This document shows positions 9,649 through 19,412 of a stretch of 64,000 bases of DNA, in pieces; the first letter of the stretch is position 1; every line of letters starts with the position of its first letter. Origin of the DNA: Branchiibius cervicis (GTDB taxonomy: Bacteria > Actinomycetota > Actinomycetes > Actinomycetales > Dermatophilaceae); assembly GCF_042661605.1 (NCBI RefSeq), contig NZ_JBHSWJ010000002.1, positions 930,001 to 994,000 of the forward strand, in the 5' to 3' direction. The position numbers were made by a program, and so were the translations under genes. The notes under the pieces were generated by a model that saw nothing but the letters and a program-made list of their open reading frames with translations, did not search any database and was not told where the DNA came from.

Positions 9649-10436
9649 GCGACCGCTTCGGGGAGTTCGTCACCGTCGAGGTGGACGACGCGATCGCCGT
9701 CATCCGGATCGACCGGCCGAAGATGAACGCGCTCAACGGTGCGATCCGGGACGGCCTGCGCGACGCCGCGCGTTTCGTCACCGCCGACGATCAGGTGCGG
9801 GCCGTCATCGTGTGGGGCGGTGATCGTGTCTTCGCCGCCGGCGCGGACATCAAGGAGATGGAGCAGTACGGCTACGCCGAGATCGCAGTGTGGGGTCGGC
9901 GGCTGCAGGATGCGTTCCGCGAGCTCGCAGCCATCCCGAAGCCGACTGTGGCCGCGGTCGAGGGCTACGCGCTCGGCGGCGGCATGGAACTGTCGATGAC
10001 CTGTGACTTCCGGATCGCCGCCGACAACGCGACCTTCGGTCAGCCGGAGATCCTGCTGGGAATCATCCCCGGTGCGGGCGGTACCCAGCGCCTCGCACGA
10101 CTGGTGGGGCCGGCCAAAGCCAAGGACCTGGTCTTCTCCGGCCGGTTCGTGCCGGCCAAGGAGGCCCTGGAGATCGGGCTGGTCGACGAACTCGTCGAGC
10201 CCGGGGAGGTCCTGGGGGCGGCCAAAGCCAAGCTCGCGCCGTACGTCAACGGTCCGGCCCTGGCGCTGCGCGCGGCCAAGGAAGCCATCGATCGGGGTCT
10301 CGACGTGGACCTGGACACGGGTCTGTCCATCGAGACCGCGCTGTTCGCAGGATTGTTCGGCAGTGACGACCAGCGTGCCGGGATGGCATCATTCGTGGCC
10401 AACGGGCCGGGTAAAGCCACGTTCACCGGACGCTGA
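9645..10436 (+). CDS. Enoyl-CoA hydratase/isomerase family protein
   Basis: 263-residue crotonase-fold protein, probably hydrating 2-enoyl-CoA in fatty-acid or amino-acid breakdown. The oxyanion-hole segments are VFAAGADIKEM and GYALGGGMELSMTCD; the catalytic Glu region is FGQPEILLGIIPGAGGTQRL, with both expected acidic positions (the Glu of QPE and the Glu of MELSMTCD). The GTG start overlaps the upstream stop by four bases, and the VSDRFGEFVTVEVDDAIAVI opening matches family N-termini. It lies upstream of etfBA, consistent with a beta-oxidation context. Substrate specificity cannot be told. Confidence 0.88.
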   Translation: MSDRFGEFVTVEVDDAIAVIRIDRPKMNALNGAIRDGLRDAARFVTADDQVRAVIVWGGDRVFAAGADIKEMEQYGYAEIAVWGRRLQDAFRELAAIPKPTVAAVEGYALGGGMELSMTCDFRIAADNATFGQPEILLGIIPGAGGTQRLARLVGPAKAKDLVFSGRFVPAKEALEIGLVDELVEPGEVLGAAKAKLAPYVNGPALALRAAKEAIDRGLDVDLDTGLSIETALFAGLFGSDDQRAGMASFVANGPGKATFTGR

Positions 10437-10459
10437 GCGTCCTTAGCGAAGGATTGACC

Positions 10460-10849
10460 ATGAACGACGCAGCCGCCGCGGAACAGCCGTTGTCCACCGG
10501 CGCCGCCAAGGACAGCCGGGTCATCGCCCTGGCGTTGCTGGTGGCCGGTCTGCTGGGCACCTTCTTGACACTGTGGGGCTGGACCGGCGTCCGCAAGAAC
10601 GCCGTCACCTGGTGGGAGCACTACACCACCGCTGGGATGTCTCCGTGGATCCTGTTCGGGGTAGGCCTGGCCCTGGTGGTCCTGGCCGCCATCGCCGACG
10701 CGATCCTCGGGCGGCGTTCCGATGTGTTCCAGGTCGCCGACGGTGCGGAGCCGACCCCGACGCAAACCCTGGCCAACCGGTTGGCACCCTGGCTGTTGGT
10801 GCTGATCACGGCCCTGGGGATCCTGCTGATCTGGCTGCGCTACCGCTGA
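10460..10849 (+). CDS. Small membrane protein
   Basis: 129 residues with three predicted membrane spans: VIALALLVAGLLGTFLTLWG, PWILFGVGLALVVLAAIADA and LAPWLLVLITALGILLIWLR. A soluble acidic loop of about 25 residues lies between spans 2 and 3. The ATG at 10460 follows a purine-rich GAAGGA. I recognise no family. It lies 23 bases after the enoyl-CoA hydratase gene and could share its transcript. Confidence 0.7.
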   Translation: MNDAAAAEQPLSTGAAKDSRVIALALLVAGLLGTFLTLWGWTGVRKNAVTWWEHYTTAGMSPWILFGVGLALVVLAAIADAILGRRSDVFQVADGAEPTPTQTLANRLAPWLLVLITALGILLIWLRYR

Positions 10850-10960
10850 GCGGGCGCGCTGTCAGCTGACTACTACTCACGGGTAACATAGAGCCCGGCG
10901 TGCGGTGCCCCGGCACCCGCGCGGATGCCATCACTACGTACAGGAGAGGCCGAGCGACAC

Positions 10961-11740
10961 ATGAACATCGTCGTCTGTGTCAAGTACGTGCCCGACGCCC
11001 AAGGCGCGCGCACGTTCACCGAAGACAACACCACCGATCGTGAGAACGTCGATGGCCTGCTGTCCGAACTCGATGAGTACGCCGTCGAGGAAGCGCTGAA
11101 GCTGGTCGAAGCCGGTGAGGGCGAGGTCACCGTGCTCACCGTCGGCCCGGCCGGCGCCGCCGAAGCGATCAAGAAAGCCCTGCAGATGGGTGCCGACAAG
11201 GGCGTCCACGTGCTGGACGACGCGATCGCCGGTTCGGACGCCCCCGCCACCTCGCTGGTGCTGGCCGAAGCCGTCAAGAAGATCGGCACCCCGGATGTCG
11301 TGCTGACCGGTCTGGCCTCCACGGACGGCACGATGAGTGTCGTCCCGGCGATGCTCGCCGAGCGCCTGGGCCTGCCGCAGGTCACGCAGGTGTCCCAGCT
11401 CGAGGTGTCCGGCAGCAGCGTGACCGGCCGCCGGGACAGCGACAGCGCATCGGAGACCATCGAGGCCACCCTGCCGGCCCTGATCGGGGTCACCGACCAG
11501 ATCAACGAGCCGCGTTACCCCTCGTTCAAGGGGATCATGGCCGCCAAGAAGAAGCCGGTGGAGACCTGGTCCCTGGCCGACCTCGGTCTGGACGCCTCCG
11601 CGGTCGGCCTCGAGAGTGCGTGGACCAAGGTCGACTCCTTCGCCCAGCGCCCGCCGCGTGAGCAGGGCGAGATCGTCAAGGACGAGGGCGACGGCGGCGT
11701 GAAGCTGGCCGAGTTCCTGGCCGCCAAGAAGTTCGTCTGA
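10961..11740 (+). CDS. etfB: Electron transfer flavoprotein beta subunit
   Basis: 259 residues. With EtfA it forms the soluble heterodimer that accepts electrons from acyl-CoA dehydrogenases and passes them to the quinone pool. The start MNIVVCVKYVPD is canonical, with AGGAGAGG upstream. EYAVEEALKLVEAGEGEVTV and DGTMSVVPAMLAERLGLPQVT are the AMP-binding and interface signatures of EtfB. etfA follows after 28 bases, an operon. A TAACAT at about 10886 may be the -10 box. Confidence 0.96.
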   Translation: MNIVVCVKYVPDAQGARTFTEDNTTDRENVDGLLSELDEYAVEEALKLVEAGEGEVTVLTVGPAGAAEAIKKALQMGADKGVHVLDDAIAGSDAPATSLVLAEAVKKIGTPDVVLTGLASTDGTMSVVPAMLAERLGLPQVTQVSQLEVSGSSVTGRRDSDSASETIEATLPALIGVTDQINEPRYPSFKGIMAAKKKPVETWSLADLGLDASAVGLESAWTKVDSFAQRPPREQGEIVKDEGDGGVKLAEFLAAKKFV

Positions 11741-11768
11741 CCGGCCCTGCGAGACAAGGAGATTTACC

Positions 11769-12725
11769 ATGGCTGAAGTACTCGTGCTGGTCGACCACAC
11801 CGACGGCACCGTCAAGAAGACCACCGCCGAACTGCTGACCATTGCCCGGCAGATCGGTACCCCGTCCGCGGTGTTCGTGGGCAGCAACGTCGAGGCCGCT
11901 CGTCCGCGGCTGGCCCAGTTCGGTGCCGAGAAGGTGTACGTCGTGGACAACCCCGACGTGACCGGTTACCTCGTCGCCCCGCTGGCCGAGGCGCTGGCCG
12001 CCGTGGTCGCGCAGGCGTCCCCGGCCGCCGTCCTCATCCCGTCCTCGGGCACCAACAAGGAAGCCGCCGCGCGGTTGGCGATCAAGACCGATTCGGGCCT
12101 GATCACCGATGCCACGGGTGTCTCGGTGACCGACGGCAAGATCGTCACCACGCAGTCGGTGTTCGCGGGCGGGTTCACCGTCCAGGCGGAGGTGACGAAA
12201 GGTACGCCGATCATCACCGTGAAGCCGAACGTCGCTCCGCCGCAGGCCAGCCAGGCCTCCGCGACGGTGGTGCCGGTCGAGCTGACCGTCTCCGACGCCG
12301 CCAAGGGCACCAAGATCGTCAAGGTCGAGCCCAAGGCCAAGTCGGGTCGTCCGGAGCTGACCGAGGCCGCGATCGTGGTCTCCGGCGGCCGGGGAACCGG
12401 CGGCGACTTCGCTCCCGTCGAGGCCTTCGCCGACGTGCTCGGTGCCGCCGTTGGCGCATCCCGTGCGGCGGTGGACGCCGGCTGGTACCCGCACAGCAAC
12501 CAGGTGGGTCAGACCGGCAAGCAGGTCTCGCCCCAGCTGTACGTCGCGGCCGGGATTTCCGGTGCGATCCAGCACCGCGCCGGGATGCAGACGTCCAAAA
12601 CCATCGTCGCGATCAACAAGGACGATGAGGCGCCGATCTTCGAGCTGGTCGACTTCGGTGTCGTCGGCGACCTGTTCGACGTGCTGCCCCAGGCGACCGA
12701 GAAGGTCAAGGAAGCCAAGGGCTGA
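11769..12725 (+). CDS. etfA: Electron transfer flavoprotein alpha subunit
   Basis: 318 residues, the FAD-binding subunit of ETF. The N-terminal domain I (MAEVLVLVDHTDGTVKKTT) resembles EtfB. The C-terminal FAD domain shows VVSGGRGTGGDF, RAAVDAGWYPHSNQVGQTGK and LYVAAGISGAIQHRAGMQ, with the late INKDDEAPIFELVDFGVVGD block. AAGGAG precedes the ATG by a good distance. It is co-transcribed with etfB and followed by a hairpin terminator at 12747-12779. Confidence 0.96.
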   Translation: MAEVLVLVDHTDGTVKKTTAELLTIARQIGTPSAVFVGSNVEAARPRLAQFGAEKVYVVDNPDVTGYLVAPLAEALAAVVAQASPAAVLIPSSGTNKEAAARLAIKTDSGLITDATGVSVTDGKIVTTQSVFAGGFTVQAEVTKGTPIITVKPNVAPPQASQASATVVPVELTVSDAAKGTKIVKVEPKAKSGRPELTEAAIVVSGGRGTGGDFAPVEAFADVLGAAVGASRAAVDAGWYPHSNQVGQTGKQVSPQLYVAAGISGAIQHRAGMQTSKTIVAINKDDEAPIFELVDFGVVGDLFDVLPQATEKVKEAKG

Positions 12726-12746
12726 GCCCCCGTAACACCTCGGCAG

Positions 12747-12779
12747 CGGCCGGTCAGCCCTTCGTGGGCTGGCCGGCCG
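12747..12779. terminator. Bidirectional hairpin terminator between etfA and the lipoprotein gene
   Basis: 14-bp stem with one G-U pair and a TTCGT loop between two convergent genes. There is no T tail, as is common in high-GC actinobacteria. It overlaps the last codons of the minus-strand lipoprotein gene. Confidence 0.6.
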
Positions 12780-13881
12780 TGGTCGTCGTCGTGGTCGATG
12801 GAGCGGAGGCGGTGGGCACCGTGCGCCCGCTCCACGCCGCACTCACGGTCCTGCCGGTGGGGTCCTTGACGTACAGCAGTTGCCACGAGTTCATCGCACT
12901 GCCCCGCGGCAGCCAGAAGATCACGGTGTAGGTCTTCTCCGTCCCGGCCGGCACCAGGTCACTCGAAAGTGTTTCGCCGGTGCTACCCAGCGGACTGTAA
13001 CGGCACACCATCCCGTGGCTGTCCACCAGCTGGAACTGGCCGCGTTCGACGAAACCCACCGACCCTTCGGCCTTGACGGTGACCTTGATCTCCACCCCGT
13101 CGACGTCACGGGGCTGCTGGTCGCCCGGCGGCAGATCGCGCATCACCGGAGCCTGCGGGTCGAGCTCGAGCGATCCTGCGCCCGATCGGGTTCGCTGCGC
13201 CGAGCCGAAGGGTTTGCTGGTGACCTTCCCCGCGTCGTACGTCGATTTCTTGCCGTCGCAGCCGGCGGCTGCGGTGGACGACGGTGTCGGCGCGTCCGCC
13301 GTCCACTGGGCGCTGGCCACTTTGCCGCCCGCCTGTTCGGTGTACATGACCGAGTAGCCCGACAGGTCAGCGCCGTGCGGGACAAGGAAGGCGACCTCGC
13401 CCGAGCCGGGGTGGCTCTGGTCGGCCTGCATGATTGCGAAGGCACCGCCGAGCGGATTGGTGGCCGGCTGGGCGCAGCGCTGGCCGGCCGGGGAGATCAA
13501 CGCGAACGAGGCCGGCGCCACGGCGAAGCTGCCGTTGGTGCGCACTTGGACGTTGACGGCGACACCGGCCAGGTCCCAGCCGGCCACCCCGCTCGGCATC
13601 GTGCTCAGCGTGGGTTGCCCGACCTGCCCCACGAGTGCGTGGGTGGATTCCAGGTCGGTGGCGGTGGAGTACGCCGTTCGTGCTCCATTGAGGGTGGGCG
13701 CGCTACCGGCCGAGCAGGCGGGCGCCGGGGAGGAGGTCGCAGAGGACTTCGCGGAGGAGGTCGGGGCCGGGGAACTCGGCCCCTGGGCGCTGGTGCTGCT
13801 GCAGGCTCCGACGAGGATGGCCAGGGCCGCTGCGGTCGCCCCGGTTGCGGTCCACCGCGTGCGACTGTTCCCGATCCTCAT
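12754..13881 (-). CDS. Lipoprotein with two internally repeated beta-sandwich-like domains
   Basis: 375 residues. The N-terminus is a lipoprotein signal (ATAAALAILVGACSS, lipobox Cys near residue 29), then a Ser/Pro/Thr-rich linker. Two related halves follow, about 70-200 and 240-360. Each has a strand (GVAVNVQVRTNGSFAVAPASF; GVEIKVTVKAEGSVGFVERG), then a C-containing turn (SPAGQRCAQP; DSHGMVCRYSP), then a closing FLVPHG or FWLPRG strand and VASAQW or VSAAW. This resembles DUF4352-type extracellular domains. Surface anchored; function unknown. The ATG at 13881 is chosen so the signal peptide begins MRIGNSRTRW. Confidence 0.8.
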   Translation of the reverse strand: MRIGNSRTRWTATGATAAALAILVGACSSTSAQGPSSPAPTSSAKSSATSSPAPACSAGSAPTLNGARTAYSTATDLESTHALVGQVGQPTLSTMPSGVAGWDLAGVAVNVQVRTNGSFAVAPASFALISPAGQRCAQPATNPLGGAFAIMQADQSHPGSGEVAFLVPHGADLSGYSVMYTEQAGGKVASAQWTADAPTPSSTAAAGCDGKKSTYDAGKVTSKPFGSAQRTRSGAGSLELDPQAPVMRDLPPGDQQPRDVDGVEIKVTVKAEGSVGFVERGQFQLVDSHGMVCRYSPLGSTGETLSSDLVPAGTEKTYTVIFWLPRGSAMNSWQLLYVKDPTGRTVSAAWSGRTVPTASAPSTTTTTTAGQPTKG

Positions 13882-13967
13882 TTGCGACCAGTGTCGCAAA
13901 GCCGCCCACGCCGAACGGGTACCGTCCGTGAGAGCGTTGAGCGTTCAAGCATCCGCGCTTCGGCGCC

Positions 13968-13973
13968 TACACT
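13968..13973 (+). promoter_or_regulatory. Candidate -10 box of the cysteine desulfurase gene
   Basis: TACACT nine bases before the ATG at 13983. Spacing is slightly long for a strict leaderless start. Confidence 0.35.
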
Positions 13974-13982
13974 GTTTTGGTT

Positions 13983-15176
13983 ATGAATACGTCCGCGGTG
14001 TACCTCGATCACGCGGCGACCACCCCGATGCGCGAACCGGTCGCGGCGGCCGTCGCCGATCAGTTCCGTACTCCCGGCAACCCGTCGTCCCTGCACACCG
14101 CCGGTCGCAACGCCCGGCGAATCGTCGAAGAGGCCCGCGAGCAGATCGCGGCCGGGTTGGGCGCTCGACCCTCTGAAATCGTGTTCACCAGCGGCGGCAC
14201 CGAAGCCGACAACCTCGCGGTCATCGGCACCTTCGAGGCACGCCGGGCAGCCGATCCGCGGCGTACCCGGTTGATCGTGGGCGCCACCGAGCACCACGCG
14301 GTCCTGGACGCCGTCGAGTTCCTGGTGACCCACCACGGTGCGAGCGTCGACTGGATCGAGGTCGACGGACAGGGCCGGCACGACCCGGCCGTCGTCGCCG
14401 CTCTGATCGATCGCAACCCCGAGGACGTCGCGCTGGTCTCGATGATGTGGGCCAACAACGAAGTCGGCACAGTCCAGCCGGTGGCGCAGGTCGCGGCCGT
14501 CGCGCGATCGGCCGGGGTTCCCTTCCACACCGACGCGGTGCAGGCAGCCGGTCAGTTGCCGATCGACTTCGCGGCCAGCGGCGCCGATCTGATGGCAATC
14601 GCCGCGCACAAGATCGGCGGCCCCACCGGGATCGGCGCCTTGGTGGCCCGCCGCGACGCGGTGCTGCAGCCCGGCACGTTCGGTGGCGGGCAGGAACGCG
14701 GTCTGCGCAGCGGAACCCTGGATGTTGCGGGCATCCGCGGCTTCGGGGTCGCGGTGGCCGAGACCGTCGCCACCCTCGACACCCATCGCAAGCATCTGGT
14801 CGATCTGCGTGACCGGCTCATCGAGGAAGCGCTCGCGCTCGACCTCGGGATCGAGGTCAGCGGCATCCACGTTGTCGGTGACGCCGACCAGCGACTCGCC
14901 GGCAACGCCCACCTGCGGGTGCCCGGTTGCGACGGCGACTCGCTGCTCTATCTGCTCGACGCCGCGGGAGTCCAGTGCTCGACCGGCTCTGCCTGTCAGG
15001 CCGGTGTGCCGCGGCCCAGCCACGTGCTCCTGGCGATGGGCATCCCGGACAGCGGCGCTCGCGGTGCGCTGCGACTGACTCTGGGTCACACCTCGACCGA
15101 CGCCGATGTGGACCGATTCCTCGCCGTGCTTCCGTCCTGCGTCGAGCGGGCCCAACGAGCCGGGCAGGTGGCCTGA
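13983..15176 (+). CDS. Cysteine desulfurase (NifS/IscS-like)
   Basis: 397 residues, PLP enzyme that takes sulfur from cysteine as a protein-bound persulfide. It opens with AVYLDHAATTPMRE. The PLP lysine lies in MAIAAHKIGGPTGIGAL, and the catalytic Cys loop is CSTGSACQAGVPRPSHVL (group I, long loop). The stop overlaps the mnmA start by one base (TGATG), so its sulfur most likely serves tRNA 2-thiouridine formation by MnmA. The same pairing occurs in mycobacteria (iscS-trmU). It may also serve Fe-S assembly. Confidence 0.93.
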   Translation: MNTSAVYLDHAATTPMREPVAAAVADQFRTPGNPSSLHTAGRNARRIVEEAREQIAAGLGARPSEIVFTSGGTEADNLAVIGTFEARRAADPRRTRLIVGATEHHAVLDAVEFLVTHHGASVDWIEVDGQGRHDPAVVAALIDRNPEDVALVSMMWANNEVGTVQPVAQVAAVARSAGVPFHTDAVQAAGQLPIDFAASGADLMAIAAHKIGGPTGIGALVARRDAVLQPGTFGGGQERGLRSGTLDVAGIRGFGVAVAETVATLDTHRKHLVDLRDRLIEEALALDLGIEVSGIHVVGDADQRLAGNAHLRVPGCDGDSLLYLLDAAGVQCSTGSACQAGVPRPSHVLLAMGIPDSGARGALRLTLGHTSTDADVDRFLAVLPSCVERAQRAGQVA

Positions 15177-16251
15177 TGCGCGTCGTCGCCGCGATGAGCG
15201 GGGAGTCGACTCGGCGGTCGCCGCCGCCCGGATGCTGGACGCCGGGCATGAGGTTGTGGGGGTGCATCTGGCGTTGTCGCAATCAGCGGCGACGCTGCGC
15301 GAGTCCGCCCGCGGCTGTTGCACCATCGAGGACGCCGGGGATGCGCGGCGGGTTGCCGACATGCTGGGGATCCCGTTCTACGTGTGGGACATGGCCGCGC
15401 GCTTCCGTGAGGACGTCATGGAGGACTTCGTCGCCGAGTACGCAGCGGGTCGCACCCCCAACCCCTGTTTGCGCTGCAACGAGCGGATCAAGTTCGCAGC
15501 CCTGCTGGACAAGGCGCTCGCGCTCGGCTTCGATGCGGTCGCCACCGGCCACTACGCCCAGATCGTCGACGGTCCAGGCGGTCGCGAGTTGCACCGTGCC
15601 GTCGACATGGCCAAGGACCAGAGCTATGTCCTCGGGGTGCTGGACGCCGACCAGTTGGCCCGGTCGTTCTTCCCGCTGGGCGACACCGTCAAGTCCGACA
15701 TCCGGGCGGAGGCGGAGCGCCGCGGCTTCTACATCGCCCGCAAGCCGGACAGTCACGACATCTGCTTCATCCCGGACGGTGACACCGCCGGGTTCCTGTC
15801 CCGGCGCCTGGGTTCGGAGCCGGGGCCGATCGTCGACGACTCCGGTGCCGTGGTCGGCCAGCACGAGGGTGCCTTCGCCTACACCGTCGGGCAACGTCGG
15901 GGCCTGGGCCTGAAGGAGCCCCGGGCCGACGGCGCACGGCGCTACGTGGTCGATGTGCAGGTCGCGAGCAACACCGTGGTCGTGGGCACCGAAGACCTGC
16001 TGGGAGTGGACGTCATCGACGGCGACCACCTGCGCTGGTGCGGTCCACCGCCGGACGGCCGGATCCGTGTGGGTGCTCAACTGCGCGCTCACGGCGAGGA
16101 GTTCCCGGCCCTGGCCACCGTCCACGAAAATCGGGTGAGCGTGCTTCTCGATCGGCGTACCCGCGGGGTCGCCACCGGGCAGTCCGTGGTGCTCTACGAG
16201 GGCACCCGGGTCATCGGCTCGGCAACCATCAGCGCCACCGGCCGCTCGTGA
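15176..16251 (+). CDS. mnmA: tRNA-specific 2-thiouridylase (one-base deletion)
   Basis: ATP-dependent thiolation of wobble uridine 34 in Lys, Glu and Gln tRNAs. The ATG at 15176 overlaps the desulfurase stop. The four-G run at 15200-15203 lacks one G: restoring it turns MSGESTRR into the PP-loop MSGGVDSAVAAARM and gives 359 codons. The catalytic Cys pair is present: NPCLRCNERIKF and HDICFIPDGD. TGHYAQIVDG and KDQSYVLGVL are further family blocks. The reading frame stays open to 16251, where the next gene overlaps by four bases. Confidence 0.94.
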
Positions 16252-17222
16252 CCCAGCCCTCCGGTGTCGGCTCCTGGCCCGGCACCGATCCGCTGACGGC
16301 CGCCCGGCAGGTCCGGGATCTGCTGAGCGACAACGGGATTCCCTATGTGGTCGAGTTACCGGACCGAGGGCCGGGTGCCGACATGATTGGCCGCACCGCC
16401 GCTGCGCTCGTCGATCTCGAGGTGGATCTGCAACCGTCCGGATGGCGGTTGGCCCCGACCGCGGATCGCAACGTACGCCGCGGCCGGGCCTTCCTGCGCG
16501 ACGATCTGGAGGTGCTGTCCGAGACGTACGACGGGTGGCAGGGACCGCTGAAAGTGGCCCTGACCGGGCCGTGGACCCTAGCTGGTTCCCTGCGGCTACC
16601 GCGCGGCGAACGCGTCGTCACGGACGCCGGGGCGTGCCGTGACCTCGTGCAATCCCTGGGCGAGGCGGTCCGGGTGCTGGCCGCGCAGGTGCAGGACGCC
16701 GTACCCGGTGCGCAGGTCATCGTCCAACTAGACGAGCCGGGGCTGCCCGCGGTGCTCGATGGATCCTTGCGCTCGGCGTCCGGCTTGAATCAGCTGCGTC
16801 CGGTGGATCAACCCGTCGTCCGCGACGCATTGGCCGCCATCCGCGACGCGCACGACGGCCGGGTCGTCCTGCACTGCTGCGCCCCCGGGGTGCCCACGGC
16901 CCTGCTGCGCTCGATGGACGTCGAGGTCAGTCTGGACACCGCGTTGCTCACACCGGCAGCTTGGGAGGGCGTGGCGGAACTCGTCGAATCCGGGCGCACC
17001 CTGTGGGCCGGCGCTGTGCCCACCGATGCCGCCGGAAGCCACCCGGGCCCGTTCGTCGACGCATTGGCCCGGGCCTGGCACCGGGTCGGCCTGCCGGATG
17101 CGGCATTGGCGGATCTGATGGTCACCCCCGCCTGCGGGCTGGCGACCCGGCGCGACCCGGTCCGCATCCAGCGGCTGGCCGTCGATGCGGCGTCGGCGCT
17201 GGCCGAACGCGCGGACGCCTGA
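16248..17222 (+). CDS. Methionine synthase-like protein (MetE C-terminal/UROD fold)
   Basis: 324 residues, GTG start overlapping the mnmA stop (GTGA). Single TIM-barrel domain: GVGSWPGTDP at the start, VALTGPWTLAGSLRLPRG, QVIVQLDEPGLPAVLDG, VVLHCCAPGVPTALLRSMDV and a late VTPACGLATR. The HCC, DEP and PACGL elements match the zinc/homocysteine half of cobalamin-independent methionine synthase, but the N-terminal half of MetE is absent. Mycobacteria have a similar gene between trmU and ligA. Whether it makes methionine is unproven. Confidence 0.82.
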   Translation: MTQPSGVGSWPGTDPLTAARQVRDLLSDNGIPYVVELPDRGPGADMIGRTAAALVDLEVDLQPSGWRLAPTADRNVRRGRAFLRDDLEVLSETYDGWQGPLKVALTGPWTLAGSLRLPRGERVVTDAGACRDLVQSLGEAVRVLAAQVQDAVPGAQVIVQLDEPGLPAVLDGSLRSASGLNQLRPVDQPVVRDALAAIRDAHDGRVVLHCCAPGVPTALLRSMDVEVSLDTALLTPAAWEGVAELVESGRTLWAGAVPTDAAGSHPGPFVDALARAWHRVGLPDAALADLMVTPACGLATRRDPVRIQRLAVDAASALAERADA

Positions 17223-17253
17223 CCGGACGGTCCGGGCTGTCGGAGGTCTGCGG

Positions 17254-17259
17254 CACGAT
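17254..17259 (+). promoter_or_regulatory. -10 box of ligA (leaderless)
   Basis: CACGAT, six bases before the GTG at 17266. It supports that start over the longer frame from 17185. Confidence 0.35.
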
Positions 17260-17265
17260 GGTCCG

Positions 17266-19412
17266 GTGAGCGAACGCACCGACAGCCCGATCGAGACGAC
17301 GGCCGGGATGGACGTCGACGAGGCGACCCGGCACGAGTGGACCGACCTGGCCGAGAAGATCCGCGGATACCAGTTCGAGTACTACCTCAAGGACGCGCCC
17401 ACCGTCAGCGACGCCGAGTACGACGCGGATATGCGGCGCCTGCAAGCGCTCGAAGAGGCCCATCCCGCGCTGCGCACCCCGGACTCACCGACCCAGCAGG
17501 TCGGGGGCTCGTTCAGCACTGAGTTCGCGCCCGTCGAGCACCGCGAGCGGATGCTCAGCCTGGACAACGTCTTCTCCCTGGAAGAGTTGGACGCGTGGCT
17601 GGAGCGCGCGCAGCGGGAGGCTCCCGGGGAGCCGAAGTGGCTGTGCGAGTTGAAGATCGACGGCCTGGCGGTCAACCTCACCTATGAGAAGGGCCGGCTG
17701 ACCCGGGGAGCTACGCGCGGCGACGGGCGTACCGGTGAAGACGTCACGCTCAACGTGCGCACCATCAAGGGCGTGCCGCTGCAACTGGTCGGCGACAACG
17801 TGCCCGAGCTGGTCGAAGTACGCGGGGAGGTGTTCTTTCCAGTCGCCGCCTTCGAGGAGCTGAACGCCTCCTTGGTCGAGCAGGGCAAGGCGCCGTTCGC
17901 CAATCCGCGCAACAGCGCTGCCGGCTCGTTGCGGCAGAAGGATCCGAAGGTGACCGCGTCGCGACCGCTGCGGATGCTGGTGCACGGCATCGGGGCGCGG
18001 CGCGGCTTCGATATCGACAGCCAATCGCACGCCTACGAATTGCTGCACGGGTGGGGGCTACCGACATCCAGCCACACCAAGGTCGTGACCACTGCCGCCG
18101 AGGTGCGCCGCTACGTCGAGTACTACGGACAGCACCGTCACTCGGTCGAGCACGAGCTGGACGGCGTCGTGGTGAAGGTCGACCAGGTCGCGCTGCAGCG
18201 GGCCCTGGGTGCGACCTCGCGGGCACCGCGCTGGGCGATCGCCTTCAAATACCCGCCGGAGGAGGTCAACACCAAGCTGCTGGACATCCAGGTCAACGTG
18301 GGCCGTACTGGCCGGGTGACGCCGTTCGGGGTCATGCAGCCGGTCAAGGTCGCCGGGTCGACGGTCGAAATGGCCACTTTGCACAACGCGTTCGAGGTGG
18401 AGCGCAAGGGCGTGCTGATCGGCGACACCGTGGTGCTGCGCAAGGCCGGTGACGTGATCCCGGAGATCGTCGGGCCGGTCGTGGCGCTGAGGGACGGCTC
18501 CGAACGAGCTTTCGTGATGCCGACACACTGCCCCTCCTGCGGAACCCAGCTGGCCTACGAGAAAGACGGCGACAAGGACATCCGCTGCCCGAATGCCCGT
18601 AGTTGCCCGTCGCAGTTGCGTGAGCGGCTCTTCGGCCTGGCCTCGCGGGGTGCTCTCGACATCGAGGCGCTCGGCTGGGAGGGCGCCACGGCATTGCTGG
18701 ACAACAAGGTGCTGGAGGACGAGTCCACGCTCTTCCGGCTCACCGCCGAGGATCTGGTGCGGGTTCCGCTCTACACACGGGCGGCCAAGAAGAGTGATGA
18801 CCCGGCCACCGTTGTCGACGGAAAAGTATTGTCCGCCAACGGCATTCGGCTACTCGAGAACCTTCGATCGGCCAAGGACCAGCCGCTGTGGCGGGTGATC
18901 GTGGCGTTGTCCATCCGGCACGTCGGACCCACCGCGGCCCGGGCACTGGCTACCCACTTCGGCTCGATGGACGCGATCCGTGCCGCCTCGGCCGAGGAAC
19001 TGGCTGCCGTCGACGGCGTCGGCGGGGTCATCGCGGACGCAGTGATCGAGTGGTTCACGCTCGACTGGCACGTCGCGATCGTCGACACCTGGGCCGCCGA
19101 CGGGGTGCGCATGGCCGATGAGCGGGATGAGTCGGTGCCCCGCACCCTGGAGGGGCTGACGGTCGTGGTCACCGGATCCTTGGAGGAGTTCAGCCGCGAC
19201 GAGGCCAAGGAAGCGATCATCGCCCGCGGTGGCAAAGCGGCCGGTTCGGTCAGCAAGAAGACCGACTTCGTCGTGATCGGTCCCGGCGCGGGATCGAAGG
19301 CGGCCAAGGCCGAGGAGCTGGGAGTGCCGATCCTCGATGAAGCCGGCTTCGTGACGTTGCTCGAAGAGGGCCGCCGCCGGCCGACCCCGTCGAGGAGGAC
19401 GCGGAGGCCTAA
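17266..19412 (+). CDS. ligA: NAD-dependent DNA ligase LigA (one-base deletion near the C-terminus)
   Basis: Essential replicative ligase. Domains in order: Ia (17-80, YYLKDAPTVSDAEYD), adenylation domain with the nucleophile Lys in CELKIDGLAVNL (about residue 130), OB fold, Cys4 zinc finger (CPSCGTQL...CPNARSCPSQ), HhH repeats, and a BRCT domain from LEGLTVVVTGSLEEF. As sequenced, the frame runs on to 19467 with an Arg/Pro-rich tail. Restoring one base in GGGCC at 19368-19372 gives a normal acidic ending (EEDAEA) and a stop at 19412, 715 residues in all. The GTG start follows a CACGAT -10 box. The 3' end overlaps the convergent kinase gene by four bases. Confidence 0.95.

Noticed and set aside
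13878..15362. 494-codon minus-strand ORF
   Set aside because: Antisense to the cysteine desulfurase and mnmA.
15176..15913. mnmA as a true pseudogene
   Set aside because: All catalytic residues remain and one base restores the PP-loop; the gene is tightly placed in an operon.
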